From: Halanaerobiales bacterium | GTDB lineage: Bacteria > Bacillota_F > Halanaerobiia > DY22613 | Direction of reading: 5' to 3' | NCBI GenBank assembly: GCA_023128035.1 | Contig: JAGMES010000121.1 | Span: 1 to 12,294 of the forward strand | Length of the DNA: 12,294 bases | Shown here: piece after piece, positions 1 to 6,258 of the stretch | Numbering within the stretch: the first letter of the stretch is position 1 | How the letters are laid out: each line of letters opens with the position of its first letter | Translations under genes and position numbers: made by a program | The notes under the pieces: model-generated | Told to the model about the DNA's origin: nothing | The model's input: only the letters and a program-made list of their open reading frames with translations | Database searches by the model: none

Positions 1-100
1 TTTAAATGTAAAAATATTGATTTAACGGAAAAAATCTATACATATAAGATGATGTCTATATTTAGAAAATATATGTTTCGAAATACAGGGTTTAATTAAG
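1..100. other. AT-rich stretch beyond the broken end of the transposase
   Basis: No gene, RNA or terminal inverted repeat is recognisable here. Read on the minus strand beyond the transposase stop, the reading frame meets further stops within a few codons and does not resemble the rest of an IS1182 transposase. The transposase homology therefore appears to end at about position 101-110. Confidence 0.5.
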
Positions 101-751
101 CTATGTTGCACTAGTTTGATATATTGTTTCATTTTTGTGTTCTTTTTTTAGATAGGCTTTACAATTATCAGGAATTATTTCTTCATTGACTTTTTTTAAT
201 GCTTTTACAAATTTAGCGTTAACACTATAGATTAACTCTAGGCGTGATAATTTTTTGCATGATGAACTAACCATACATGAGTCCATACGAATATTTTTAT
301 TGTCAATCTGTAAGTATTCTGCGATCCTTTTTGAAAGTGCTTCTACTTCTTCCTGCACTAAATCTATACCCGTTTCCATGGAATACTCATATAATCTACT
401 TCTGAAATTTGTTAGCGTATTAACAGATACTGGTTGCTTTTCATAACCAGTTGTCCAGAGAGCATATTGACATCTTTGGTCAAAATGTAAAGAACCAATT
501 AGCTCTTCATCAGTTTGTTGAAGTAACTCTTTGAGAATCAAAAGACCAAAAAGTACATTTACTGGTGTATTTGGTCTAGTTGCGTGGTTATCACTATAAA
601 GCACTGCAAAACGTTCTTCATTTATATATGGAAAGATTTTTCCTCGAAAGGTTTCAGCCCAACTTTTATCTAGAATTTTTTTCAGGTATTTAGGCATAGA
701 ATGAACTGGGTCAAATAATGAAACTGGTTGATTTTTATTAGAACAAAACAT
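101..751 (-). pseudogene. IS1182/IS5-like transposase, N-terminal remnant
   Basis: This encodes 216 residues of a DDE transposase. Family members of the IS1182 type are about 450-550 residues, so more than half is missing. The visible part contains the InsH-type N-terminal (DUF772-like) domain, including a segment reading RPNTPVNVLFGLLILKEL, a region reading FDQRCQYALW, and a later stretch IRMDSCMVSS. The Asp of that last stretch corresponds to the first catalytic Asp of the DDE triad (usually DST, here DSC). The frame stops just after HKNETIYQTSAT, so the second Asp and the Glu are absent and the protein cannot be active. I chose the ATG at 751 because an AAGGTGG ribosome site lies 8 bases upstream; a GTG at 763 overlaps that site. 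No matching terminal repeats were found, so element boundaries cannot be set. It reads divergently from the sugar locus and appears unrelated to it. Confidence 0.8.
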
Positions 752-767
752 GATATTAACCACCTTT

Positions 768-806
768 ACTAAAATTCTGATATTCTTATTATATCAAAAT
801 TTTAGT
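768..806. repeat. Inverted repeat (16-bp arms, 7-base loop) upstream of the transposase remnant
   Basis: The arms are ACTAAAATTCTGATAT (768-783) and ATATCAAAATTTTAGT (791-806), complementary at 15 of 16 positions. The repeat lies just ahead of the transposase ribosome site and between the two divergent genes. Neither side is followed by a T-run, so it is not a standard terminator. It could be an element-borne hairpin that limits transposase expression from outside transcription, or a regulator site. Confidence 0.6.
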
Positions 807-845
807 ATTAGAGAAACTAATTTCATGCTTTTTGTGGGCTAATCA

Positions 846-874
846 TTGACTTTTATATAAAGAATGTGTATACT
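846..874 (+). promoter_or_regulatory. Sigma-A-like promoter of the LacI-type regulator
   Basis: A -35 element TTGACT (846-851) and a -10 element TATACT (869-874) are separated by 17 bases. This predicts a start site near 881, inside the operator at 878-893. An in-frame ATG at 864 lies between the two promoter elements, which supports the downstream start at 909 for the regulator. Confidence 0.75.
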
Positions 875-877
875 TTT

Positions 878-893
878 ATTGAAAGGTTTCAAT
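878..893. promoter_or_regulatory. LacI-family operator, site 1 (autoregulation)
   Basis: The palindrome ATTGAAAGGTTTCAAT (core TTGAAAGGTTTCAA, 879-892) is symmetric except for the two central bases. It begins 4 bases after the -10 element and covers the predicted transcription start. Its core matches two further sites near 1945 and 2918, so the regulator probably represses itself. Confidence 0.7.
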
Positions 894-908
894 AAAGGCG
901 GTGATGAG

Positions 909-1901
909 ATGTCTTCTACAATTATGGGAGTAGCTAAATTGGCAGGAGTTTCTGTAGGAACTGTATCAAATGTTATTAATAATAAAGTGAACGTGTTACC
1001 TCATACAAGAAAAAAGGTTTTGGATGCGATAGAAGAGTTGAACTTTCAACCTTCAGAGTCAGCTCGTGTTTTAAAAAGAGGCAAAACAAATACAATTGCT
1101 TTGCTTATTCCTGAAATATCGAGGCCGTTCTATTATATGTTGATAGAAGGGATCGAAAGTGCTGCAAGCAAAAATGGATATGATTTGATTTTATACAAAA
1201 CGCATCGAAAACCAAGCGTTGAAGCGAAGTGGTTGCAGTTGCTGGGGGAAAAAAAGGTTGATGGAGTTATTTTGGTTTCAATTGTTGTAGATGATAAGGC
1301 GTTGGATATAGTTGTTGAAAAAAAATACCCGGTTGTCCTGCTTGAAAAACATGAAGTGATTCCATCAGTATATATTGATAATCGAAAAGGGGCTTTCAAA
1401 GCTGTTGAGTATTTGATTAAACTGGGACATCGGAAAATTATTTTTATTAATGGTTCGACAAAAACAGTACCTGGAATGATGCGCTTGCAGGGGTATATTG
1501 AGGCGTTGTCAAAATACAATATATCCTTTGATAAAAACTTGTATTACGAAGGAGAGTTTGAAACCGAAGACGGGTATGAAGGAATAACCTCGATACTGGC
1601 AGAGCATGAGGCAACTGCTGTTTTTGCAGGAAGCGATACCATTGCTATCGGTGTTGTTAGCGGTTTGCGGAGTATGGGATTAAGTGTGCCGGAAGATATA
1701 TCGGTGATTGGATTTGATGATATTTATATGGCTTCCATGTTGAATCCGCCGCTTACAACCATAAGACAACCGTCTTATGAAATGGGATGCGAAGCAGTTG
1801 AAATTTTTGTTGATATTATAAATAATGAAGGAAAAAAGAAAAATGAAAAGGAATTTGAAACAGAACTTGTAATTAGGAATAGTTGCAAAGCTGTGTCATG
1901 A
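909..1901 (+). CDS. LacI/GalR-family transcriptional regulator
   Basis: This is a 330-residue DNA-binding repressor, the usual length for the family. Residues 7-25 (GVAKLAGVSVGTVSNVINN) form the helix-turn-helix, and the hinge follows at about residues 47-60 (PSESARVLKRG). A periplasmic-binding-protein-like effector domain runs from about residue 62 (IALLIPEISRPFYYMLIEGIE). Typical family motifs include VDGVILVS, LGHRKIIFING, AVFAGSDTIAIGV, LSVPEDISVIGFDD and the LNPPLTTIRQP segment. The start is placed at 909, just after the ribosome site AAGGCGGTGATGAG; an upstream ATG at 864 lies within the promoter. It has its own promoter, operator and terminator. The effector is unknown; by context it is likely an imported mannoside or a breakdown product. 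It probably controls the downstream sugar genes through three matching palindromes. Confidence 0.93.
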   Translation: MSSTIMGVAKLAGVSVGTVSNVINNKVNVLPHTRKKVLDAIEELNFQPSESARVLKRGKTNTIALLIPEISRPFYYMLIEGIESAASKNGYDLILYKTHRKPSVEAKWLQLLGEKKVDGVILVSIVVDDKALDIVVEKKYPVVLLEKHEVIPSVYIDNRKGAFKAVEYLIKLGHRKIIFINGSTKTVPGMMRLQGYIEALSKYNISFDKNLYYEGEFETEDGYEGITSILAEHEATAVFAGSDTIAIGVVSGLRSMGLSVPEDISVIGFDDIYMASMLNPPLTTIRQPSYEMGCEAVEIFVDIINNEGKKKNEKEFETELVIRNSCKAVS

Positions 1902-1904
1902 AAG

Positions 1905-1935
1905 AAATAGGGCTGGAATAATAGCTCTATTTTTT
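1905..1935 (+). terminator. Intrinsic terminator after the LacI-type regulator
   Basis: A 10-bp stem pairs AAATAGGGCT (1905-1914) with AGCTCTATTT (1923-1932), with one G-U pair and an 8-base loop. It runs into six T residues (1930-1935). It begins 3 bases after the stop codon and separates the regulator transcript from the GH130 gene. Confidence 0.85.
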
Positions 1936-1941
1936 GAAAAG

Positions 1942-1961
1942 GCGTTGAAACGATTCAACGC
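1942..1961. promoter_or_regulatory. LacI-family operator, site 2
   Basis: This 20-bp palindrome, GCGTTGAAACGATTCAACGC, pairs at 9 of 10 positions and carries the central CG typical of LacI/GalR operators. It is the longest and most symmetric of the three sites. It overlaps the -35 element of the promoter proposed for the first GH130 gene, so binding would block polymerase. Confidence 0.82.
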
Positions 1962-1974
1962 GTGAGAATATTAT
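1945..1974 (+). promoter_or_regulatory. Possible promoter of the first GH130 gene
   Basis: TTGAAA (1945-1950) and TATTAT (1969-1974) are 18 bases apart. A start near 1981 would leave a leader of only about 16 bases, containing the GGAGG ribosome site (1982-1986). The unusually short leader lowers confidence. Confidence 0.5.
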
Positions 1975-1996
1975 TCTATATGGAGGTTTTAGAAAG

Positions 1997-2893
1997 ATGG
2001 TTAAACTGAAGCGTTTGTCAGACAAACCTGTTTTGACGGCAAAAAAAGAACATGAGTGGGAAGCTGCGGCGGTGTTCAACTGCGCGACTATTCATGACAA
2101 TGGTTTGGTTCATATGATTTACAGAGCTGCAGATATTGCGCCGAATGGAAAGGAAGGTGAATATATCAACAGGTTGGGTTATGCGGTAAGTAAGGATGGA
2201 ATTAATTTCAACCGATTGGAACAACCAATATTTGAAAATGCCACAGGACAGGAAGCAAGAGGGGCTGAAGATCCAAGGATAGTCAAGATGGAAGATACGT
2301 TCTACATGATGTATACGGGGTATGGTGGAAGAGAACCAGGAGACTACAGAATATGCCTTGCGACCTCGCAAAACTTGATCGATTGGAAACGTCATGGTGT
2401 GGTGTTGGATGAACCCAACAAAGATGCATCGCTTTTTCCTGAAAAAATCAATGGAAAGTATGTAATGTTCCACAGACGGGAGCCGGATATCTGGATTGCA
2501 TATTCAGACGATTTGGAAATGTGGTATGGACATACGATTATAATGGAACCGGTCGAAGGTTCTGTATGGGAAAACAAAAAAATAGGTATAGCTGGTCCTC
2601 CGATTAAGACGGATGATGGTTGGCTTTTGATATACCACGGTGTCAATGATAAACACGTTTATACATTGGGGGTGGCACTACTGGATTTAAACGACCCGTC
2701 GAAAGTTATCGCAAGACAGGCTGAACCTGTTTTGGAACCTGAGCTTGATTGGGAACGTAATGGGCATATCCCGAATGTGGTGTTTGGGTGTGGGCATGCC
2801 GAAATTGATGATAGGCTTCTGATATATTATGCCGGAGCAGATACAGCCATCGGCGTTGCGGAACTGGACATTAAGAACTTAAAATTTGATTAA
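1997..2893 (+). CDS. GH130 beta-mannoside phosphorylase-like enzyme (short form)
   Basis: This 298-residue protein has the five-bladed beta-propeller pattern of family GH130. Members usually cleave beta-mannosides with inorganic phosphate, giving alpha-mannose 1-phosphate. The family signature is at residues 88-94 (ARGAEDPR without the first residue), with Asp92 as the expected general acid and the strand IVKMEDTFYMMYTGYGG following. Basic residues where phosphorylases bind phosphate are present: His159-Arg160-Arg161, Lys194-Lys195 and His214 in the YHGV motif. This favours a phosphorylase over the hydrolytic GH130 group. There is no signal peptide, so it acts in the cytosol. The ribosome site GGAGG lies 10 bases before the ATG. 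It is the first gene under the repressor and is followed by another operator before the transporter genes. Short GH130 proteins with this type of sequence include the beta-1,2-mannoside phosphorylases described from Thermoanaerobacter. That substrate is an inference here, not proven. Confidence 0.88.
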   Translation: MVKLKRLSDKPVLTAKKEHEWEAAAVFNCATIHDNGLVHMIYRAADIAPNGKEGEYINRLGYAVSKDGINFNRLEQPIFENATGQEARGAEDPRIVKMEDTFYMMYTGYGGREPGDYRICLATSQNLIDWKRHGVVLDEPNKDASLFPEKINGKYVMFHRREPDIWIAYSDDLEMWYGHTIIMEPVEGSVWENKKIGIAGPPIKTDDGWLLIYHGVNDKHVYTLGVALLDLNDPSKVIARQAEPVLEPELDWERNGHIPNVVFGCGHAEIDDRLLIYYAGADTAIGVAELDIKNLKFD

Positions 2894-2906
2894 GTGCAGG
2901 GTGAAT

Positions 2907-2931
2907 TATACAATCGATTGAAACGGTTCAG
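2907..2931 (+). promoter_or_regulatory. LacI-family operator site 3 with adjacent -10-like element
   Basis: The core TTGAAACGGTTCAG (2918-2931) matches the site-2 core at 12 of 14 positions. A -10-like TATACA (2907-2912) ends 5 bases before it, which mirrors the arrangement at site 1. The matching -35 is weak (TTGATT at 2886-2891, 15-base spacing), so the promoter is less certain than the operator. The site would control the transporter and downstream enzyme genes; the leader to the binding-protein start is about 155 bases. Confidence 0.62.
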
Positions 2932-3075
2932 TTGGTTTGAAAAAACATATTGGATTATACATTGAGACTTGTTTAATCATGAACTGATGTGCTGATGAGT
3001 TTCTTTGGATAAAAGGCTGAAGCTGCAGGTGGTTGAAAGGCTTATGAAAACAAAAAGAGAGGGAGGATGTAAGTT

Positions 3076-4311
3076 ATGAAGAAATTAATTGCAGTATTGT
3101 TGGTAACGATGTTGCTGACAGGTTTGGTTGGTTGTGGTAATGGTGCGGAGCAGGAAACTGCGGAAAAGGAACTTGTAGAATTGACCTTGCTTGGCTGGGG
3201 AGGCGTAGAAGAGGAAAAAATCGTGAATGGATATTTGGATGAGTTTCATAAAGTAAACCCAAATATCAAGGTAGAGTTTATTAGACCGGCAGATTATTGG
3301 CCGAAACTTGGTACGATGATTTCAAGTGGAACTGCTCCAGATGCGTTTTATATGGGATTTCCTGAGTTTGCGGAATACCATAAGCAGGGTGTATTGCTGA
3401 ATTTGTCCGAATATGCTAAGGCAAGCAACTTTGATGAAGCCGATTTTATGGCAGGGCAACTGGATTCTTTCAGTGATCCGAATTCTGGAGACTTGTATGG
3501 TGTTCCAAAGGACTGGAGCTCGTATGTAATCTATTACAACAAGGCAATGTTCGAAGAAGTCGGACTGCCTACACCAAATGAAATGTATAATGAAGATAAT
3601 TGGACTTATGACACTTTTGTAAGTACAGCAAAAAAACTAACAAATAGCAACCATCATGGAGCGGTTGTCAATTATGGTCGATGGAAAGCGTTTGTTTCGG
3701 ACTGGGTAGATAAAGATTCAAGAGAAGTCAAAGTCGACACACTTGAGTTTGCCAACGGGTTACAGTATCTTGCTGATTTAGGGGTTAAGAAAAAGGTTAT
3801 CCCTACTGTTGATGAGTTGGCGGATCTATCACCGGCAGATCGTTTTTCCAATGAAAAAGCGGCCATGTTCATGTGTGGCAGATGGATGGCGATGCGGTTT
3901 ATTGACGTTGGCTTCGAATGGGACATTGCTCCGATGCCAAGTGATGTTAAAGCATCTACGTGGATCGACTTAGTAGCTTATTGTGGTTCAGCGGATACGG
4001 AACATCCTGAAGAAACGTGGAAACTGATTGAATTCCTGACAGGCAAGAAAATTCAAGAACAGGTTGCCAAAGCCGGGCACGCGATTCCTGCACGAAAATC
4101 TGTAGCAAATTCGCCTGCATTTCTGGATTCGATACCTGTTAACAATAAAGCGCATCTTGAAATAAACTCTGAGCCATTGCCTGTATTCAATAATTGGGGT
4201 GAAGTTTGGGATGCCTTGAATAGGAATTTCGAGTCTGTATGGACAGGTGAAGATACTGCCGCTGAAGCGGTGAAAGCAGCGCAAAAAGAAATTGATGGCA
4301 TTTTAAAATAA
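3076..4311 (+). CDS. ABC sugar transporter, substrate-binding lipoprotein (family 1)
   Basis: This 411-residue extracellular solute-binding protein captures sugar or oligosaccharide at the membrane surface. The N-terminus (MKKLIAVLLVTMLLTGLVGC) is a lipoprotein signal peptide with lipobox Leu17-Val-Gly-Cys20; Cys20 would be lipidated. The mature protein shows the family-1 pattern: LTLLGWGG strand, then NPNIKVEFIRPADYWPKL, the SSGTAPDAFYMG segment, YGVPKDWSSYVIYYNKAMFEEVGL, the AAMFMCGRWM loop and a C-terminal helical region. Many surface aromatics suit carbohydrate stacking. The ribosome site GGGAGG lies 9 bases before the ATG. It is followed by a strong hairpin and then two permease genes, the normal order for such importers. 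The ligand cannot be read from sequence; context suggests a manno- or mixed oligosaccharide. Confidence 0.93.
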   Translation: MKKLIAVLLVTMLLTGLVGCGNGAEQETAEKELVELTLLGWGGVEEEKIVNGYLDEFHKVNPNIKVEFIRPADYWPKLGTMISSGTAPDAFYMGFPEFAEYHKQGVLLNLSEYAKASNFDEADFMAGQLDSFSDPNSGDLYGVPKDWSSYVIYYNKAMFEEVGLPTPNEMYNEDNWTYDTFVSTAKKLTNSNHHGAVVNYGRWKAFVSDWVDKDSREVKVDTLEFANGLQYLADLGVKKKVIPTVDELADLSPADRFSNEKAAMFMCGRWMAMRFIDVGFEWDIAPMPSDVKASTWIDLVAYCGSADTEHPEETWKLIEFLTGKKIQEQVAKAGHAIPARKSVANSPAFLDSIPVNNKAHLEINSEPLPVFNNWGEVWDALNRNFESVWTGEDTAAEAVKAAQKEIDGILK

Positions 4312-4324
4312 ATGCTGGTGAGTC

Positions 4325-4355
4325 GACATAGGCGGATTGGTAATCCGTCTATGTC
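4325..4355 (+). repeat. Strong hairpin between binding-protein and permease genes
   Basis: A 14-bp stem pairs GACATAGGCGGATT (4325-4338) with AATCCGTCTATGTC (4342-4355), with one G-U pair and a 3-base loop. It has no following T-run, so it is not a full terminator. In sugar importer operons a hairpin in this position commonly shields the upstream binding-protein mRNA from decay or causes partial attenuation, giving more binding protein than permease. That role is inferred. Confidence 0.78.
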
Positions 4356-4465
4356 TCAAATTGTTCATAAATGTCCATAATAATCTGTGATGTCCTAAGG
4401 GGTGTACATTGTTGAGGGTTTCATGAGCGTATGGAATCTGATGAACGTGATTATAGGAGGGTGCT

Positions 4466-5371
4466 ATGAATGGCAATAGATTGGCGATGAAGAGAAAGTT
4501 AAATAAAATAAAAAAGTGTTTCTGGGGATATTTTTTTATTGCACCTGCAATGATTGGATTTTTCTTGTTTATGGCATGGCCGATGTTGAACGGTATCATA
4601 ATGAGTTTTAAAAAGGTAGGCTTGAGAGGAACAGGTGAGTGGATAGGGCTAAAGAATTATATGGCTTTAGTGAATGATGTTCATTTTATCAAAGCAATTA
4701 TTAATACAGGATATTACACAGTGGGCATCATTCTAATTGGCGTGCCGCTTGCTTTGCTGCTTGCAATAATTTTGAACCAGAAGTTGAAAGGCATCTCATT
4801 CTACAGGCTTGTTTATTATATGCCCGTAATAACAATGATGATTGCTGTATCGGTAGTATGGAAAGGCTTGCTGAGTACGAATAATGGATTGATTAACTAT
4901 ATAATCGGTCTTGCGGGAATATCTAAAATACCATGGCTGACAGATCCCAAATGGGCTATGCCGGCGCTGATATTGATGAGCATCTGGAAGGGCACTGGTT
5001 TTAACATGATTGTTTTCTTGGGAGCGCTGCAGAATATTCCCAAGACTTATTATGAAGCTTCTACAATTGACGGGGCAAACGCATTTCAAAGGTTTAAGAA
5101 CATAACTCTGCCGTTATTATCGCCAGCGATACTTTTTGTTGTAATAACAACAACAATACATTCGTTTCAAATTTTTGAGCAGGCGTATATACTGACACAA
5201 GGCGGTCCGCAGGAAGCAACGACTACGATTGTCTATTATATCTATCAAAATACATTTGAATGGTTCAAGCCGGGATATGCTTGTGCGCAGGCGACAATTC
5301 TGTTTGTGATGTTGCTGATAATTACAGCACTCCAGTTTTGGTTCCAGAGAAAGTGGGTGCATTATGACTAA
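4466..5371 (+). CDS. ABC sugar transporter permease, MalF/UgpA type
   Basis: This 301-residue inner-membrane permease has about six membrane spans, near residues 20-42, 82-103, 113-135, 163-187, 215-235 and 272-292. The EAA loop that docks the ATPase is at residues 197-217 (EASTIDGANAFQRF and following to LPLL), with Glu197, Asp202, Gly203 and Ala204 conserved. An AGGAGGG ribosome site lies just before the ATG. The last 8 bases overlap the start of the second permease (ATGACTAA), so the two are probably translationally coupled and form a heterodimer. No ATPase gene is present in this window; such importers often share an MsmX-type ATPase encoded elsewhere. Confidence 0.93.
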   Translation: MNGNRLAMKRKLNKIKKCFWGYFFIAPAMIGFFLFMAWPMLNGIIMSFKKVGLRGTGEWIGLKNYMALVNDVHFIKAIINTGYYTVGIILIGVPLALLLAIILNQKLKGISFYRLVYYMPVITMMIAVSVVWKGLLSTNNGLINYIIGLAGISKIPWLTDPKWAMPALILMSIWKGTGFNMIVFLGALQNIPKTYYEASTIDGANAFQRFKNITLPLLSPAILFVVITTTIHSFQIFEQAYILTQGGPQEATTTIVYYIYQNTFEWFKPGYACAQATILFVMLLIITALQFWFQRKWVHYD

Positions 5372-6215
5372 TTCTTCAAAAGAGCGAATACATAAAACAG
5401 TAACGCATGTATTTCTAATGTTAGGAGCCGTATTGACGTTGGTTCCGTTTGTCTGGATGCTGTCAACGTGTTTTAAAGACATTAATCATGTGTTTACATA
5501 TCCGCCGAAATTTATTCCTGAAAAAATAGTGTGGGACAATTTTGCAAGAGTTTTTGAAATAATGGATTTCGGAAGATACTATCTCAATAATTTTATAATT
5601 ACCTTTCTAAGGATATTTGGATTGTTTTTCACAGTTACAATGGCCGGATATGGATTTGGGCGGCTTGAATTTCCAGGAAAGAATATTTTGTTCATGTGTT
5701 TGCTGTGTACGATGATGATTCCGATATATGTCATTATGTACTCTTCATTAATGGTGATCAAAACATTTGGTTGGGTTGATACGTACAGGGCTTTGGTTAT
5801 ACCGCAGATGCTTGGTGCATTTGGTGGTGCGTTCAGTATATTTTTATTGAAGCAGAACTTTCAAAGTATACCAAAAGAGTTGGAGGAAGCCGCAATTATA
5901 GACGGCGCAGGACCAATCAGGCTATTCTGGTCAATAATGCTTCCTCAGGTTAAGCCTGCTTTTGCAGCTTTGGCTATATTTTCATTCAACAGCGCGTGGA
6001 ATGATTTTATATGGCCTCTTATTGTAACTAATTCCGACAAAATGAAGATGCTTTCACTGGGTATTGCAAGATTTAGTTCGGACAAAGAAGGATTGACACA
6101 ATGGCCCGAGATGATGGCTGCCAGCCTGATGGCACTGTTGCCGGTAATCATCTTATTTATTATAGCGCAGAAAGGGTTTATAGAAAATGCATCGCAAAGC
6201 GGAATAAAAGGTTAA
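5364..6215 (+). CDS. ABC sugar transporter permease, MalG/UgpE type
   Basis: This 283-residue partner permease has six predicted spans, starting near residue 14 and ending near residue 268 (LLPVIILFIIAQKGFIENASQSGIKG, the usual MalG-type C-terminal end). The EAA motif is at residues 175-195 (EAAIIDGAGPIRLF followed by the LPQVKPA segment), with Glu175, Asp180, Gly181 and Ala182. The start overlaps the first permease stop by 8 bases, and translation likely depends on upstream ribosomes because no strong independent ribosome site is seen. It completes the membrane channel with the first permease. Confidence 0.93.
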   Translation: MTNSSKERIHKTVTHVFLMLGAVLTLVPFVWMLSTCFKDINHVFTYPPKFIPEKIVWDNFARVFEIMDFGRYYLNNFIITFLRIFGLFFTVTMAGYGFGRLEFPGKNILFMCLLCTMMIPIYVIMYSSLMVIKTFGWVDTYRALVIPQMLGAFGGAFSIFLLKQNFQSIPKELEEAAIIDGAGPIRLFWSIMLPQVKPAFAALAIFSFNSAWNDFIWPLIVTNSDKMKMLSLGIARFSSDKEGLTQWPEMMAASLMALLPVIILFIIAQKGFIENASQSGIKG

Positions 6216-6258
6216 AGACGCAATAAAATGACAGAGTGTTCAAGATGGAGAGTGAGTT

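Noticed and set aside
752..763. GTG start for the transposase remnant
   Set aside because: The GTG is part of the AAGGTGG ribosome site itself; ATG at 751 is correctly spaced.
864..908. Upstream in-frame ATG giving a 345-residue LacI-type protein
   Set aside because: It lies between the -35 and -10 elements and upstream of the operator, and has no ribosome site. The ATG at 909 has a good one and gives the usual N-terminus.
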